From Massilia sp. H-1 (GTDB lineage Bacteria; Pseudomonadota; Gammaproteobacteria; Burkholderiales; Burkholderiaceae_D), in contig CP087969.1 of assembly GCA_024703915.1 (NCBI GenBank), positions 4,836,001 through 4,900,000 of the forward strand: a DNA stretch of 64,000 nucleotides, written 5' to 3'. How positions within the stretch are numbered: position 1 is the stretch's first letter; every line of letters begins with the position of its first letter. The translations under genes and the position numbers were made by a program. Below are positions 1-15,703 of this stretch, one piece after another. The notes under the pieces were generated by a model. The model saw only the letters and a list, made by a program, of their open reading frames with translations, did not search any database and was not told where the DNA came from.

Positions 1-192
1 GCATGGCGCGCACCGGCGCCGGGGCCTAGCCAGGTAGGCGCGGGCCGCGTCTTCAAAGCGCGGGTAGTCGGCGCAGGCCAGGTTCTGCATGGCGCCAATG
101 CGTCCGGGCGCCGATTCAAGCGCAGAAGCGCGTTTGGTGCCGCCGATGTCGGCCAGCAGGCGCGGGCCGTCGGGATAGGATCCGGGAACCAT
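1..192 (-). CDS. glk: Glucokinase, N-terminal part (cut by window edge)
   Basis: Only the first ~60 codons are present. The start of the protein reads MVPGSYPDGPRLLADIGGT, and LLADIGGT is the N-terminal phosphate-binding signature of the bacterial Glk family, which phosphorylates glucose with ATP in the cytoplasm. The next residues should be NARFALE but are scrambled by two single-base insertions; the text ESAPGRIGAMQ then resumes in frame. The ATG is preceded by AAGGAG, which overlaps the stop codon of the beta-glucosidase gene upstream, leaving a gap of only 10 bases. The gene is therefore the third of a TonB receptor / beta-glucosidase / glucokinase operon, and would trap the glucose released from imported beta-glucosides. 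A ROK-type sugar kinase is the alternative; the C-terminal part is needed to decide. Confidence 0.75.
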   Translation of the reverse strand, partial: MVPGSYPDGPRLLADIGGTKRASALESAPGRIGAMQNLACADYPRFEDAARAYLARPRRRCAPC

Positions 193-202
193 GGTGAACT
201 CC

Positions 203-3975
<3,773 letters not shown>

Positions 3976-4023
3976 GCTGTCTCCAAAGGAAGTGTGATGT
4001 TGTTGCTTTTATAGTAGTTTTGA

Positions 4024-4056
4024 GAAAACGATTTCACGACTTGTGAAAACGTTTTC
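4024..4056. promoter_or_regulatory. Two LacI-family operators in a divergent promoter
   Basis: Two 12-bp sites lie between the divergent receptor and halogenase genes: GAAAACGATTTC (4024-4035) and the perfect palindrome GAAAACGTTTTC (4045-4056). Their centres are 21 bp apart, two helical turns, so two dimers would bind on the same face. The core AACG with flanking A/T is typical of LacI/GalR operators. A left-facing -10-like TATAAA is found around 4008 and a right-facing TGTAAAAT around 4103. The LacI gene of the same locus is the obvious ligand (inference). A weaker GAAAAGTTTTC at 4145-4155 overlaps the start of the halogenase gene. Confidence 0.7.
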
Positions 4057-4142
4057 ATACTACATTTCATTGGAAATAAAAGTCAAACGAAATCGCACTG
4101 TGCTGTAAAATTTGCCACATCCAAGCAGAAATGGCGGATTTT

Positions 4143-5693
4143 ATGAAAAGTTTTCAAAGCGTATTGATCGTCGGTGGCGGCACCATGCCTGGCTGACGGC
4201 CTGCTTTCTGGCCAAGACCCTGGGCGCCGCAGGCGAGGGCGGGGTGCGCATCACGCTGGTCGAGTCGCCCGAGATCGGCATCATCGGCGTCGGCGAAGGG
4301 ACTTTCCCCTCGATCCGCGGCACGCTGTCTGCGATCGGCATCGACGAAGCGCGCTTCGTGCGCGAGTGCCACGCCACCTTCAAGCAGGGCGTCAAGTTCG
4401 CCAACTGGGTGCGCCCAGGCCAAGGCAGCTTCGGCGCCGACCACTACTTCCATCCGTTCAGCCATCCGAGCCAGCGCCAGGGCAGCGCCGAACTGCTGCC
4501 GTACTGGCTGGCCGGGCTGGCCGGGGAAGGCGTGCCGTTCGCGCAGGCCGCCACCATGCAAAAGCGCGTGGCCGACGCCGCGCGGGGACCGAAGCGCACC
4601 AGCGACGCCGATTATCTGGGGCCGATGAACTACGCCTACCACTTCGACGCGGGGCGCTTCGCCAAACTGCTGGCCGAGCATGGCAAGACGTTGGGCGTGG
4701 CGCACCTGCTGGGCAATGTGGAGCGGGTAGAACTGGCGGACGATGGCGCCATCGCCCGCGTGCACACGCGCGAGCATGGCGCGCTGGAAGCCGATCTGTA
4801 TGTCGACTGCACCGGCTTTCGGGCCGCGCTTATCGGCGAGGCCATGGGGTCGCCGTTTCGCAAGATCGACGACGTGCTGTTCGTCGACCGCGCGCTCGCT
4901 GCAGGTGCCGTATCCGGCCGCCGACACGCCGATCGCTTCGTACACCATCTCCACCGCGCACGAAGCGGGATGGACCTGGGACATCGGCCTGCAGGAGCGG
5001 CGCGGGGTCGGCTACGTGTATTCGAGCTTAAGCACACGAGCGACGCGCGGGCCGAGGAAGTGCTGCGCGCCTACATCGGCCCGGCCGCGGACGCGCTCAC
5101 GCCGCGCCAGCTGCAGCTCAACGTGGGCTACCGCGACCTGCAGTGGGTGAAGAACTGCGTGGCGGTCGGACTGTCCGGCGGCTTCCTGGAGCCGCTCGAA
5201 TCGTCCGGGATCGGGCTGATCGAAACGGCGGCCTACCTGATCGGCTTCCTGTTCCCGTTCAACGGGCAGACCAGAGCCAGCTGCGCGCAACTTCAATGCC
5301 CTGATGCGCCAGCGCTACGAGCGCGTGGTCGACTTCATCAAGCTGCACTACTGCCTGACCCAGCGCAGCGAGCCGTTCTGGCGCGACAATGCCGACCCGG
5401 CCTCGATTCCCGCCACCCTGCAAGACAAGCTGGCCATATGGCAGGGGCGGGCGCCGCACCGGCTCGATTTCGTGACCGATCTGGAGATGTACCCACCCTC
5501 GAGCTGGCAGTACGTGCTGTACGGGATGGAGTTCCGGACCGCCCAGCATGCGAGCGCCACCCGGCCCGCGCTGCACGCCCAGGCGCGCGAAGAGTTCGCG
5601 ACCATCGCCGCGCTGGCCGAACGCGCGCTGGCGGACCTGCCGCCGCACCGCGAACTGGTGGCGCATATGTGTGCGAGAGCGAGCGCGCGATGA
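4143..5693 (+). CDS. Tryptophan-halogenase-like flavin-dependent protein
   Basis: About 510 residues, the normal length of the Trp_halogenase family, which uses FADH2 and O2 to halogenate electron-rich rings. Visible features are the N-terminal FAD-binding GGG loop (residues ~11-16, scrambled at 4185 where AGW is expected), VGEGTFPSI near residue 50, a lysine in TFKQGVKFANW that matches the catalytic lysine of PrnA (~residue 81), the halogenase motif W-x-W-x-I in GWTWDIG (not followed by Pro), and PLESSGI. Frame breaks occur near 4185, 4907, 5030 and 5270. It starts the right-going operon, 13 bp ahead of the LacI gene. Members of this family are common in TonB-linked sugar loci of Caulobacter and Xanthomonas, where the true substrate is unknown (recollection). 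A monooxygenase role is also possible. Confidence 0.82.
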
Positions 5694-5706
5694 TATAGTT
5701 CAGCCA

Positions 5707-6717
5707 ATGAAAACAGAGAGCACGACCACCACATTGCAGCAGGTTGCCGATGCCGCGGGCGTATCATCAGCGAGACCGTATCGCGCTTCCTGAACGGGAC
5801 CGCCAAGGTCTCCGGCGAAAAGCGAAGCACTCGAACGCGTGATCGAAGCGCTCAACTACAAGCCGAACCGGCTCGCGCAAAGCCTCAAGATGGGGACCAC
5901 GCGCACGATCGGCGTGCTCACGCAATCGCTGGAAAGCGGCTACTTCAACAAGACCATGACCGGCATCGAGGACGTGATGAAGGCGGCTAGACTATGCGAT
6001 GCTGATCATGAGTGGCCACTGGCATGCGGACGAAGAAGCGGACCGGGTCGAACTGCTGATCGGGCGCCGCGTCGACGGCGTGGTGATCCTGACCGGGAAC
6101 ATGACCGACGGGCAGATCCTGGAAGTTTTCGAAGCAGGTGCCGATCATCGCCTTCGGCCGCCAGCTGGAAGGCGAGCGGGCGCGCGGCTTCTGTCTGGAT
6201 AATTACGCGGCCGCGTGCGAAGCGATGGAGCTGCTGATCGAGCAGGGGCACCGGCGGATCGCCTTCATCGCCGGACCGCAGGAACAGGAAGATGCGCGCG
6301 CCCCTGGCCGGCTACAGCGACACGCTCAACCGGCACCGCATTCCCGTCGATACGGCGCTGATCGTCGATGGCGACTTCCAGGAGTCGGGTGGCTTGCTGG
6401 CGGTGGACCAGTTGCTGGCATCGCAGCAGCGCTTTACCGCCATTTTCGCCGCCAACGACCTGATGGCCTACGGCGCGCGGCTGGCGCTGTACCGGCGCAG
6501 CATCCGCGTGCCGGACGATATCTCGATCATCGGCTTCGATGATTTGCACAGCTCGATGTACACGACCCCGCCGCTGACGACGGTGCGCCAGCCGCTGTAC
6601 GAGGTGGGCACCTGCATCGGCAACATGCTGCTGCCGCTGATGGGCCAGAAAAGCGCCCCGGCCCGGATCCCGGCGCTGAGCCTGGTGGTCCGCGAATCCG
6701 TCCGCCGCATCTCTTAA
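5707..6717 (+). CDS. LacI-family transcriptional regulator
   Basis: About 335 residues. The N terminus holds the LacI helix-turn-helix (TLQQVADAAGVS... then VSRFLNG) and the hinge helix region KPNRLAQSL. A periplasmic-binding-protein-like effector domain follows (TIGVLTQSLESGYF, VDGVVILTG, GHRRIAFIAGP, IFAANDLMAYGA, DISIIGFDD, LTTVRQPLYEVG). Breaks are present near 5768, 5815, 5990, 6135 and 6300. It follows the halogenase gene by 13 bp and shares its promoter, so it is probably autoregulated through the two operators upstream. Its effector is likely a sugar taken up by the neighbouring receptor, by analogy with other LacI-type regulators. Confidence 0.9.
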
Positions 6718-6724
6718 CAAATCA

Positions 6725-6809
6725 GGGGTCAGACCTCCAATCTGCAACTAGTTGCAGATTGGAGGTCTGACCCCGATTGTGAAATGTTTTTTTATTGAGG
6801 TCTGACCCC
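6725..6809. repeat. GGGGTCAGACCTC palindromic repeat plus a half copy
   Basis: 6725-6774 is a perfect 50-bp inverted repeat with arms starting GGGGTCAGACCTCC and meeting at CTGCAACTAGTTGCAG. A further half element, GAGGTCTGACCCC, follows at 6797-6809. The same sequence family recurs at 38751-38812. The elements lie between converging genes (LacI and panC), the usual place for REP-like dispersed palindromes; they may also stop transcription. No RAYT transposase is seen in the window. Confidence 0.85.
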
Positions 6810-6817
6810 GGTTGGGA

Positions 6818-8562
<1,745 letters not shown>

Positions 8563-8584
8563 GACTATGCGACCTGGAAGGGGA

Positions 8585-8794
8585 TCAGAGCTTGTTCTGG
8601 TACACGTAGGCTTGCTGGCGCACGCGCGATTCGGCGCTGCGGTCCTGTTCGGCCAGCGGGGTCGGGGCCTTGTCCCACAGCAGGGCGCGGCCGATGCGCT
8701 GGCCTTCCTCGATGTCCGGATTCTTGGCCTTGAGCTCGGCGATGAACTTGGTGTGCTCGGATTCGTACAGCGAATGTTGTTTGGAGAATTTCAT
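8585..8794 (-). CDS. DUF3460 family small protein
   Basis: 69 residues, unbroken: MKFSKQHSLYESEHTKFI at the start and RQQAYVYQNKL at the end. I recognise it as the DUF3460 family, a short soluble protein restricted to betaproteobacteria and often found directly upstream of scpA. It has no membrane segment and no obvious catalytic motif; the helix-rich body carries many charged residues. The start is the ATG that begins the conserved FSKQH segment. Its function is unknown; conserved position beside scpA suggests only co-expression. Confidence 0.8.
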   Translation of the reverse strand: MKFSKQHSLYESEHTKFIAELKAKNPDIEEGQRIGRALLWDKAPTPLAEQDRSAESRVRQQAYVYQNKL

Positions 8795-8893
8795 GATGTG
8801 GAATAGTGGGGCGGACACTGCTATTTTACCGCGTGCGCGGGGCAGGGCTTTCGCTACCCCGGTCCGCGCGCTGGCGGGCCGGGGCGGCTGGAC

Positions 8894-10214
8894 TCAGTCC
8901 GGATGCAGGGCGTTGAGCTGACGGGCGATGATGTCGTGGTTGAGCCACAGGACCGGGCCGATCTGTTCGGCGGCGCCATGGAACATCAGCGGGCTTGGCG
9001 CCTTCCAGCACGAGCGAGCTCAGATGGTCGGTGATCAGGGCTTTCTTGTCCTTGTGCATCTTGGTGATCTCTTCGGACATGCCGATCATCACGTCGGCCA
9101 GCGCTGGCGTGTTGTCCATCGGCCAGGCGTCGAAGTTGCGGAAGGCGGCGCTGGTGGCGTCACCGTTGTAGGCGGCGATCATGTCGAGCAGGGTTTGCAG
9201 CTGGACGCCGTCTTCGAGCAGGGCCTGGCACGCATCCCATTGCTGCTGGGCCCACTTGCCGCCGTTTTCGCGCTTGAGCGCGTTCAGCAGGGGGAACAGC
9301 GGCAATTCGACGCCGACGAAGATGTCGGAGGAATTGGTGCGGATTTCCGGGCAGTTGAACACGGTCGCGTAAATACCCTTGGCCCACGCGGCCGCGGCCA
9401 CGCTTTCCAGACGCTTCTTGGCGTAACCCTGGGTGTAGTTGGTGTAGGTTTGCCACTGGTACTTGCCGTCGATCAGGATCTCGGTGCCGTGGTAGCCGTA
9501 GGCCGTGTAGCGCGCTGCCGCCGGTGGCCTGGACGCGCTCGCGGATGGCGGTGCTGGCCGTGATCAGGTAGCCGAGGGTGTTGGCCGTGACTTCGTCGAA
9601 GTTCATCAGGATCAGCTTGCCCAGGTCGCTGTCGAGCAGGGCGCGAGAGGACATGAAGCGCTCGCCGCGGCCTTTATAGATGCGGTTGGCAATGGCCAGG
9701 AAGGCCTTGATCTTCGGAATGCCGCCCGCCATGGTGTGGGCGAAGAAGACGTTGGCGCCGTCCGGGATCAGTTTGTCGATCTGGCCCATGACCTCGGCAG
9801 CCGATTCGGTGAAGCGGCGCACGCCATGGCGCGGCGGCAGGCTTCGATCTTGGCCCAGTCGAGCTTGTCTTCTTGCCAGGTCTTGAGGGTAATACCGGAC
9901 AGCATTTCGGTCGGGTTTTGCTCATCGGCCGGGGCGTCGAGGTCGAAGCCAGCCATCATCGGGACGTTGATGATCTTGCCGCCGAGTTTTTCTTCCGCTT
10001 CTGCCAGTTCTTCGGCGTTCAGTGCGCGCAGCGCATTGTTTTCGTCGTGGCGGCCGACCGTGATGCCAACGATGGTCATGCTAGGCGGCGCGCCCTCATC
10101 GATCAGGCCATTGACGTAGCCGCGGCCGAACAGTTCGCCGAACAGGACGAAGACGTCGCCTTTCTTGAACAGCTGGGCGCTTGGGATGTGTCGAAGGGAA
10201 GTAAATTCGCTCAT
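8894..10214 (-). CDS. FabMG-type enoyl-ACP reductase (tentative)
   Basis: About 440 residues. The N terminus MSEFTSLRHIPSAQLF leads into KGDVFVLFGELFGRGYVNGLIDEA and MTIVGITVGR, which looks like the first beta-alpha unit of a nucleotide-binding fold; FFAHTMAGGIPK and RTNSSDIFVGVELPLFPLL come later. I associate this conserved betaproteobacterial family with the name FabMG, an NAD(P)H enoyl-ACP reductase described from a metagenome as triclosan-tolerant, but from memory and without a search. Breaks near 10085, 9830, 9515 and 8985 were bridged; the end LNALHPD is reached in the corrected frame. It stands alone between DUF3460 and a GNAT gene. If the name is wrong it remains a conserved soluble protein of unknown function. 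Confidence 0.55.
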
Positions 10215-10294
10215 ATAGTTTTACCACTCTGTAAGTGTTGGGATCGGGTGTCTGCCCCGTCTTGTTGTTGTCTGTTTTTTCGTCAAACGCGACA

Positions 10295-10812
10295 TTATAG
10301 CGCCGCCACGACCATGAAAAAACCATTCCTGCCGCTCAGTCGCGCAGGATGCGCCATGACCAGCGGCGGCGGTTCGGACGGGTTGGCGTGGGAGTAGTCC
10401 AGTTCTTCGGCCAGCTCGAACTCGTAGGCGGCGTACAGGTCCAACAGCTTGGGTTGATCGCCCCGGACCGCGAGGCGCAATTCCTGCACGGCGCTGGCCA
10501 GGCCGTGGTGGATCACCGCTTCCAGCAAGTGCTGCGACAGGTTGCTGCCGCGGCAGTGGGGCAGTACGCCCATGCGCAGGATTTCCCACACGTCCTGGTC
10601 CAGGTCGTGCGGCGCCCAGCGTACCGAGCCAACCGCCTGGCCACCCTGCATCAGGATGAAGGCGCCGCCATTGCGCAGGTGGGCTTCCACATGGGCGGCG
10701 GTTTCCAGGTGGCCGCTGGAAGTGTCGCTGACCTTGCTAGGCCCACGCGGCGCGTGAGTTCGGCAATCAGGTGTGCATCGTCTGTGCTCGCTTCGCGGAC
10801 CACAATGCTCAT
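10295..10812 (-). CDS. GNAT-family N-acetyltransferase
   Basis: About 170 residues. Starts MSIVVREASTDDAHLIAEL, the usual GNAT opening strand and helix. It continues HLRNGGAFILMQGGQAVGSVRW, and then has GVLPHCRGSNLSQHLLEAV, which matches the acetyl-CoA loop (V-x-P-x-x-R-G-x-G-x-x-L). One break lies near 10738. The start codon is 9 bases after the stop of metG on the same strand, so the two are probably co-transcribed. The acceptor is unknown. Confidence 0.82.
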
Positions 10813-10821
10813 CGCATGTCC

Positions 10822-12945
10822 TTAACGGATGCGCATGCCCGGCTGCGCGCCCGGCCATGGTTCCAGTACGTACAAACCGGGATTGGTTTTCTCGTCGGCG
10901 GCCGAGGCGCACAGCACCATGCCTTCGGAGATGCCGAACTTCATCTTGCGCGGCGCCAGGTTGGCCACCAGCACGGTCAGCTTGCCGATCAATTGTTCCG
11001 GCGTGTAGGCCGACTTGATGCCCGAGAACACATTGCGCAGGCGGCCTTCGCCCACGTCCAGGGTCAGGCGCAGCAATTTGTCGGAACCGTCCACCTGTTC
11101 GCAATTGACGATCTTGGCGATGCGCAGGTCGATCTTGGTGAAGTCGTCGATCTTGATTTCCGGCGCCAGCTCTTCGATGTCGCCTTTGGCGGGCGCGTCG
11201 GCTGCCGGGGCGGCCACGGCAGACACCGCCGCCACGGCTAAACTTGTCGAACAAGTCTTCCACCATCTTGGCGTCGACCCGGGTCATCAGGTGGCTGTAG
11301 GCGCCGATCGTGCGGCCCAGCATGGTTTCATAGACGGCCGAACCGCGTATCGCTCCAGGAAATGGCCTGGTCGTTCAGGAACTCGGACACGCGGGCCGCC
11401 ACTTGCGGCAAGACCGGCGAGAGCAGGATCGTCAGCTGGCGGAACAGGATCAGGGCGGCCGTGCACACGTCGTGCAGTTCGGCGGTCTTGGTCTCGTCCT
11501 TGGCCAGGATCCATGGCTTGTTTTCGTCGACGTACTGGTTGGTGATGTCGGCGATTTCCATGATTTCACGCAGCGCCTTGCCGAATTCGCGGTTCTCGAA
11601 ATTGGCGGCGATGCTGGCCTGGCGCTCGGCGCCATCGGCGGTCAGCGCACGGCTGATCCATTGCTGGGCGTTCGGCGACAGGGTGGCCGCCAGTTTGCCG
11701 TCGAATTTCTTGGCGATGAAGTAAGCGCAGCGGCTGGCGATATTGACGTACTTGCCGATCAGATCGCTGTTGACGCGCGCCACGAAGTCGTCGCCATTGA
11801 AGTCCAGGTCTTCGACCTTGGAATTGAGCTTGAACGCGATGTAGTAGCGCAGCCATTCCGGATTCATCTTCAGGTCCAGGTAGCGCAGCGGCGAGATGCC
11901 GGTGCCGCGCGACTTGGACATTTTTTCATTGTTCACGGTCAGGTGGCCGTGCACATTGACTTTGAGCTTGTCGATGACCGGGTGGTCGGCGAAGTTCAGC
12001 ATGGCTGGCCAGAACAGCAGGTGGAAGGAAACGATGTCCTTGCCGATGAAGTGCACTTGCTCGGTGGCAGGGTCGTTCATCAGGGCCTCGAAGTCGATGC
12101 CTTTCTTGCTGCAATAGTTCTTCAGGCTGGCCAGGTAGCCGACCGGCGTCGCAGCCACACATAGAAGAACTTGCCCGGTGCATCGGGAATCGGGATGCCG
12201 AAGTAGGGCGCGTCGCGCGAAATGTCCCAGTCGGCCAGCTTTTCAGCCTACTTCGCCCAGCCATTCGGAGACCTTGTTGACCATTTCGGACTGCAGGCGG
12301 CCCGGGGTGTTCAGCCATTCCTTGAGGAAGGTGAAGCAGCGCGGGTCGGACAGGGCGAAGAAATACTGTTCCGACGGTTTGAGGATCGGGGTGGAGCCGG
12401 TGAAGACCGAGAACGGGTTCACCAGTTCGGTCGGCTGGTAGGCCGCGCCGCACACTTCGCAATTGTCGCCGTACTGGTCCTTGGCGCCGCATTTCGGGCA
12501 TTCGCCCTTGATGTTGCAGGTCGGCCAGGAACATGCCCTTGACCGGGTCGAAGAAGCGGTCGACGGTCTTGGTGACGATCAGGCCGGTGTCGCGCAGCTT
12601 GCGGTAGATGCCCTGGGACAGCTCGACGTTTTCCGGCGAGTCGGTGGAATACCAGTTATCGAAGGCGATGTGGAAGCCGTCCAGGTATTGCTGGCAGTAG
12701 AAGCAGCGATCTTGGCCACGAATTCCTGGGGCGTGATGCCTTCCTTTTCGGCCACGATCATGATCGGGGTGCCGTGGGTATCGTCCGCACACACAAAATG
12801 GACCTCGCGCTGACCACCGGCATCGCGCTGCATTCACTGAAAACGTACCCAGATATCGGCCTGGATGTATTCCATCATGTGGCCGATGTGGAAGGCTGCG
12901 TTGGCGTAGGGCAGGGCGGTGGTGACAGAACAGCTTGCGGGTCAT
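10822..12945 (-). CDS. metG: Methionyl-tRNA synthetase
   Basis: Charges tRNA-Met and tRNA-fMet with methionine; essential. Visible features are the start MTRKLF followed after a break by the HIGH motif (HIGHMMEY), a zinc knuckle (CGAKDQYG...CEVCGAAY), the catalytic-loop KMSKS in [13 protein letters not shown], the helical anticodon-binding domain ([19 protein letters not shown]...[12 protein letters not shown]), and a C-terminal OB-fold dimerisation domain ([18 protein letters not shown]... ending GMRIR). Length after correction is about 705 residues, normal for the long form. Breaks near 12930, 12700, 12530, 12245, 12150, 11345 and 11240 cannot be real in an essential single-copy gene. It diverges from apbC. 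Confidence 0.95.
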
Positions 12946-13073
12946 GGTTGCGCTTTTTGGTGAGTATTGGAAAAAGAGTAAAGCATTTTACCAGCGCTTG
13001 GGCCGGTGGCGCAGCCCTTGCCCCGCCCGGGGCTGATTTGCGCTAAACTTCGGGATCACATACGGAGATTTTC

Positions 13074-14160
13074 ATGAGCATCACAGTAGAAGACGTCAAA
13101 GCGGCACTGACGGCAGTCATCGACCCGAACACCCAGAAAGACCTCGTTTCCACCCGTTCCATCAAGAAAATCAAGGTCGACGGCGCCCATATCGCGCTCG
13201 ACGTGGAACTCGGCTACCCGGCCAAAAGCCAGTTCGCGCTGCTGCAAGAACTGGTAACGGCCAGGCTGCAGGCGCTGCCGGGGGCAAGCAAGGTCAGCGT
13301 CAATGTGTACTCGAACATCATTTCCCACACGGTGCAGCGCGGCCTGAAGATCATGCCGAACGTGAAGAACATCATCGCTGTCGCTTCCGGCAAGGGCGGC
13401 GTGGGCAAGTCGACCACGGCGGTGAACCTGGCGCTGGCGCTGGCCGCCGAAGGCGCCAGCGTGGGCGTGCTGGACGCCGATATTTACGGTCCTTCGCAGC
13501 CGATGATGCTTGGCATCAGCGGACGCCCGGAAACCACGGACGGCAAGACCATGGAGCCGATGGAAAACCACGGCCTGCAAGTGTCGTCGATCGGCTTCAT
13601 GATCGATCCGGACGAGCCGATGGTCTGGCGCGGCCCGATGGTCACCCAGGCGCTGCAGCAATTGCTCGAACAAACCAACTGGCGCGCGCTCGATTACCTG
13701 ATTGTCGACATGCCGCCGGGTACGGGCGACATCCAGCTGACGCTGTCCCAGAAAGTGCCGGTCACCGGCGCCGTGATCGTGACCACGCCGCAAGACATCG
13801 CGCTGCTGGACGCGCCAAGGGCCTCAAGATGTTCGAGAAGGTCGGCATTCCGATCCTCGGCGTGGTGGAAAACATGAGCACCCACATTTGCTCGAACTGC
13901 GGCCACACCGAAGCGATCTTCGGCCAGGGCGGGGCGAGAAAATGTGCGCCGACTTCGGCGCCGAGTTCCTCGGTGCCTTGCCGCTGACCATGGCCATTCG
14001 CGAGCAGACCGATTCAGGCTCTACGACGGTGGTCGCCGAGCCGGACGGTCCGGTGGCCCAGGTCTACAAAGCCATCGCGCGCAAGGTCGCCATCAAGATC
14101 GCCGACAAGGCAAAAGACATGAGCGCCAAGTTCCCGACCATCGTGGTCAAGAACGACTGA
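13074..14160 (+). CDS. apbC: Iron-sulfur cluster carrier ApbC/Mrp
   Basis: P-loop ATPase of the Mrp/NBP35 family that binds and delivers Fe-S clusters. An N-terminal MIP18-like domain ([17 protein letters not shown]) precedes the deviant Walker [11 protein letters not shown] near residue 108, [19 protein letters not shown], and a cluster-binding CSNCG near residue 272. About 362 residues, normal length. Two breaks lie at 13815 and 13930; the rest reads smoothly to VVKND. The start is preceded by a purine-rich ACGGAGA. It diverges from metG, an arrangement common in betaproteobacteria. Confidence 0.94.
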
Positions 14161-14446
14161 TTCTGTCCTCCATTGCTTAGGCCCGGCGCGGCTTAAGAAT
14201 GTTCCGCATTTCCTCTTCCTCCCGCTGGCCCCTTCCTTGCCAGGAAGCCTATAGGTACGGCATCTTTGCCAAGCTTTGCTGACCGTTTGGCAGCACACTT
14301 GTGCATGTGTCAGCGCTTTGCGCGCGTCTGTGGCTTCAATCGAACACTTCCAAAAATACTGCCGCACAGCAATCAAATTTCCATGCGGCATGTGAAATAC
14401 TGACGTCAGGAAATTACTTTTCCATGTGCAGATAAAGGAAGATGCA

Positions 14447-15635
14447 ATGAACGCCACACTTCATACCCTGGTCGTATCGACCGCCATGCTGGGCCTGGCG
14501 GTAGGCGCTTCGGCCGCCACGCTGTCGGTCGGTCCCGGCCAGACCTATGCCACCCCGTGCCGCGCTTTCGCCGCCGCCGCCAGCGGCGACACGGTGCAGA
14601 TTGCCGCCGCCACCTACACCGGCGACGTGTGCGGAATCTATGCCCACAACCTGACCATTCGCGGCATCAATGGCCGTCCGAAAATCGATGCTTAGGGGCA
14701 AGAACGCCATGGGCAAGGGCACCTGGGTCGTGGTCGGCAATAACATGACGATCGAGAACGTGGAGATGGTCGGCGCCAAGGTGGCCGACCGGAATGGCGC
14801 GGCGCTGCGTCTGGAAGGCACGGGCTTCACGCTGCGCACCAGCTTCTTGCACGACAATGAAAACGGCATCCTGTCGGGCGCCAACGCGAACAGCGACGTG
14901 CTGATCGAGAACAGCGAATTCGGCCACAACGGCTATGGCACGGGCCAGACCCACAATCTGTATATCGGCACCGTGCGCACGCTGACGTTTCGCTACAACT
15001 TTTCGCACGACGCCATCGTCGGCCACAACCTGAAGTCGCGCTGCAATATATCATCTTGAATAATCGCTTCTCGAGCCTGGCGCCGGGACAGACCGGCAGC
15101 ACGGCGGCCTAAGCCAGCCCAGCTACGAGGTCGACTTGCCGAACGCGGGCGAGTCTTACCTCATCGGCAATGTGATCGAGCAGCAGATGGCGAACCAGAA
15201 ACGGTACCCTGGTGGCCTATGGCGAAGAGGGGGCCAGCAACCCGAATCACGAGCTGTATGTCATCAATAACACCTTCCTCAACGACGACGTGGCGCGCGG
15301 CACCTTCGTGCTGGTCGGTGCGGGCGTGAGCAAGCCGATCCTGATGCAGAATAATATTTTCTCGGGCACGGGGGCGCTGAGCAACCAGGTGTCGGCCGTG
15401 GCCGTGACCAACTACCGTTCGGTCGCGCCCGGCTTTGTCGATCGCTGCGGCTACGACTTGCGTCCGACTGCCAATCCGATGGTGATCGATGCCGGTTCCG
15501 CGCCCGGCTACACGGCCCATCGGCATGCCGCTGACCGCGCTGGCGCAATACAAGCATGTCGCGCTCGGCATGGCGCGTCCGGTGTCGGGCCCGATCGATA
15601 TCGGCGCTTACGAGTCGACCTCGAGCGCCCCGTAA
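14447..15635 (+). CDS. Secreted right-handed parallel beta-helix protein
   Basis: About 395 residues. A signal peptide (TLHTLVVSTAMLGLAVGASAA) is followed by VGPGQTYATPCRAFAAAASGDTV, the typical opening of Pbl-type beta-helix proteins. Repeated coils follow (LTIRGINGRPKIDA, MTIENVEMVGA, FTLRTSFLHDNENG, VLIENSEFGHNGYG, YVINNTFLNDD, ILMQNNIFSG). The end is GPIDIGAYEST, another family signature. Such proteins are often carbohydrate lyases or surface adhesins; no catalytic set can be assigned. AAGGAA stands 7 bases before the ATG. Breaks at 14693, 15050, 15107 and 15200 include an apparent TAG at residue ~83 that I take as an artefact of the CTTAGG type. Confidence 0.83.
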
Positions 15636-15653
15636 CTGGTTTGCCCAATGAAC

Positions 15654-15690
15654 AATGCCGCCTGCAGTCATGCAGGCGGCATTTTCTTTG
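15654..15690. terminator. Bidirectional terminator
   Basis: A 13-bp perfect stem (AATGCCGCCTGCA / TGCAGGCGGCATT) with a GTCA loop, followed by TTCTTT. It lies between the converging beta-helix and haloperoxidase-like genes and can serve both. Confidence 0.85.
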
Positions 15691-15703
15691 GGCGCGCGGA
15701 GCG

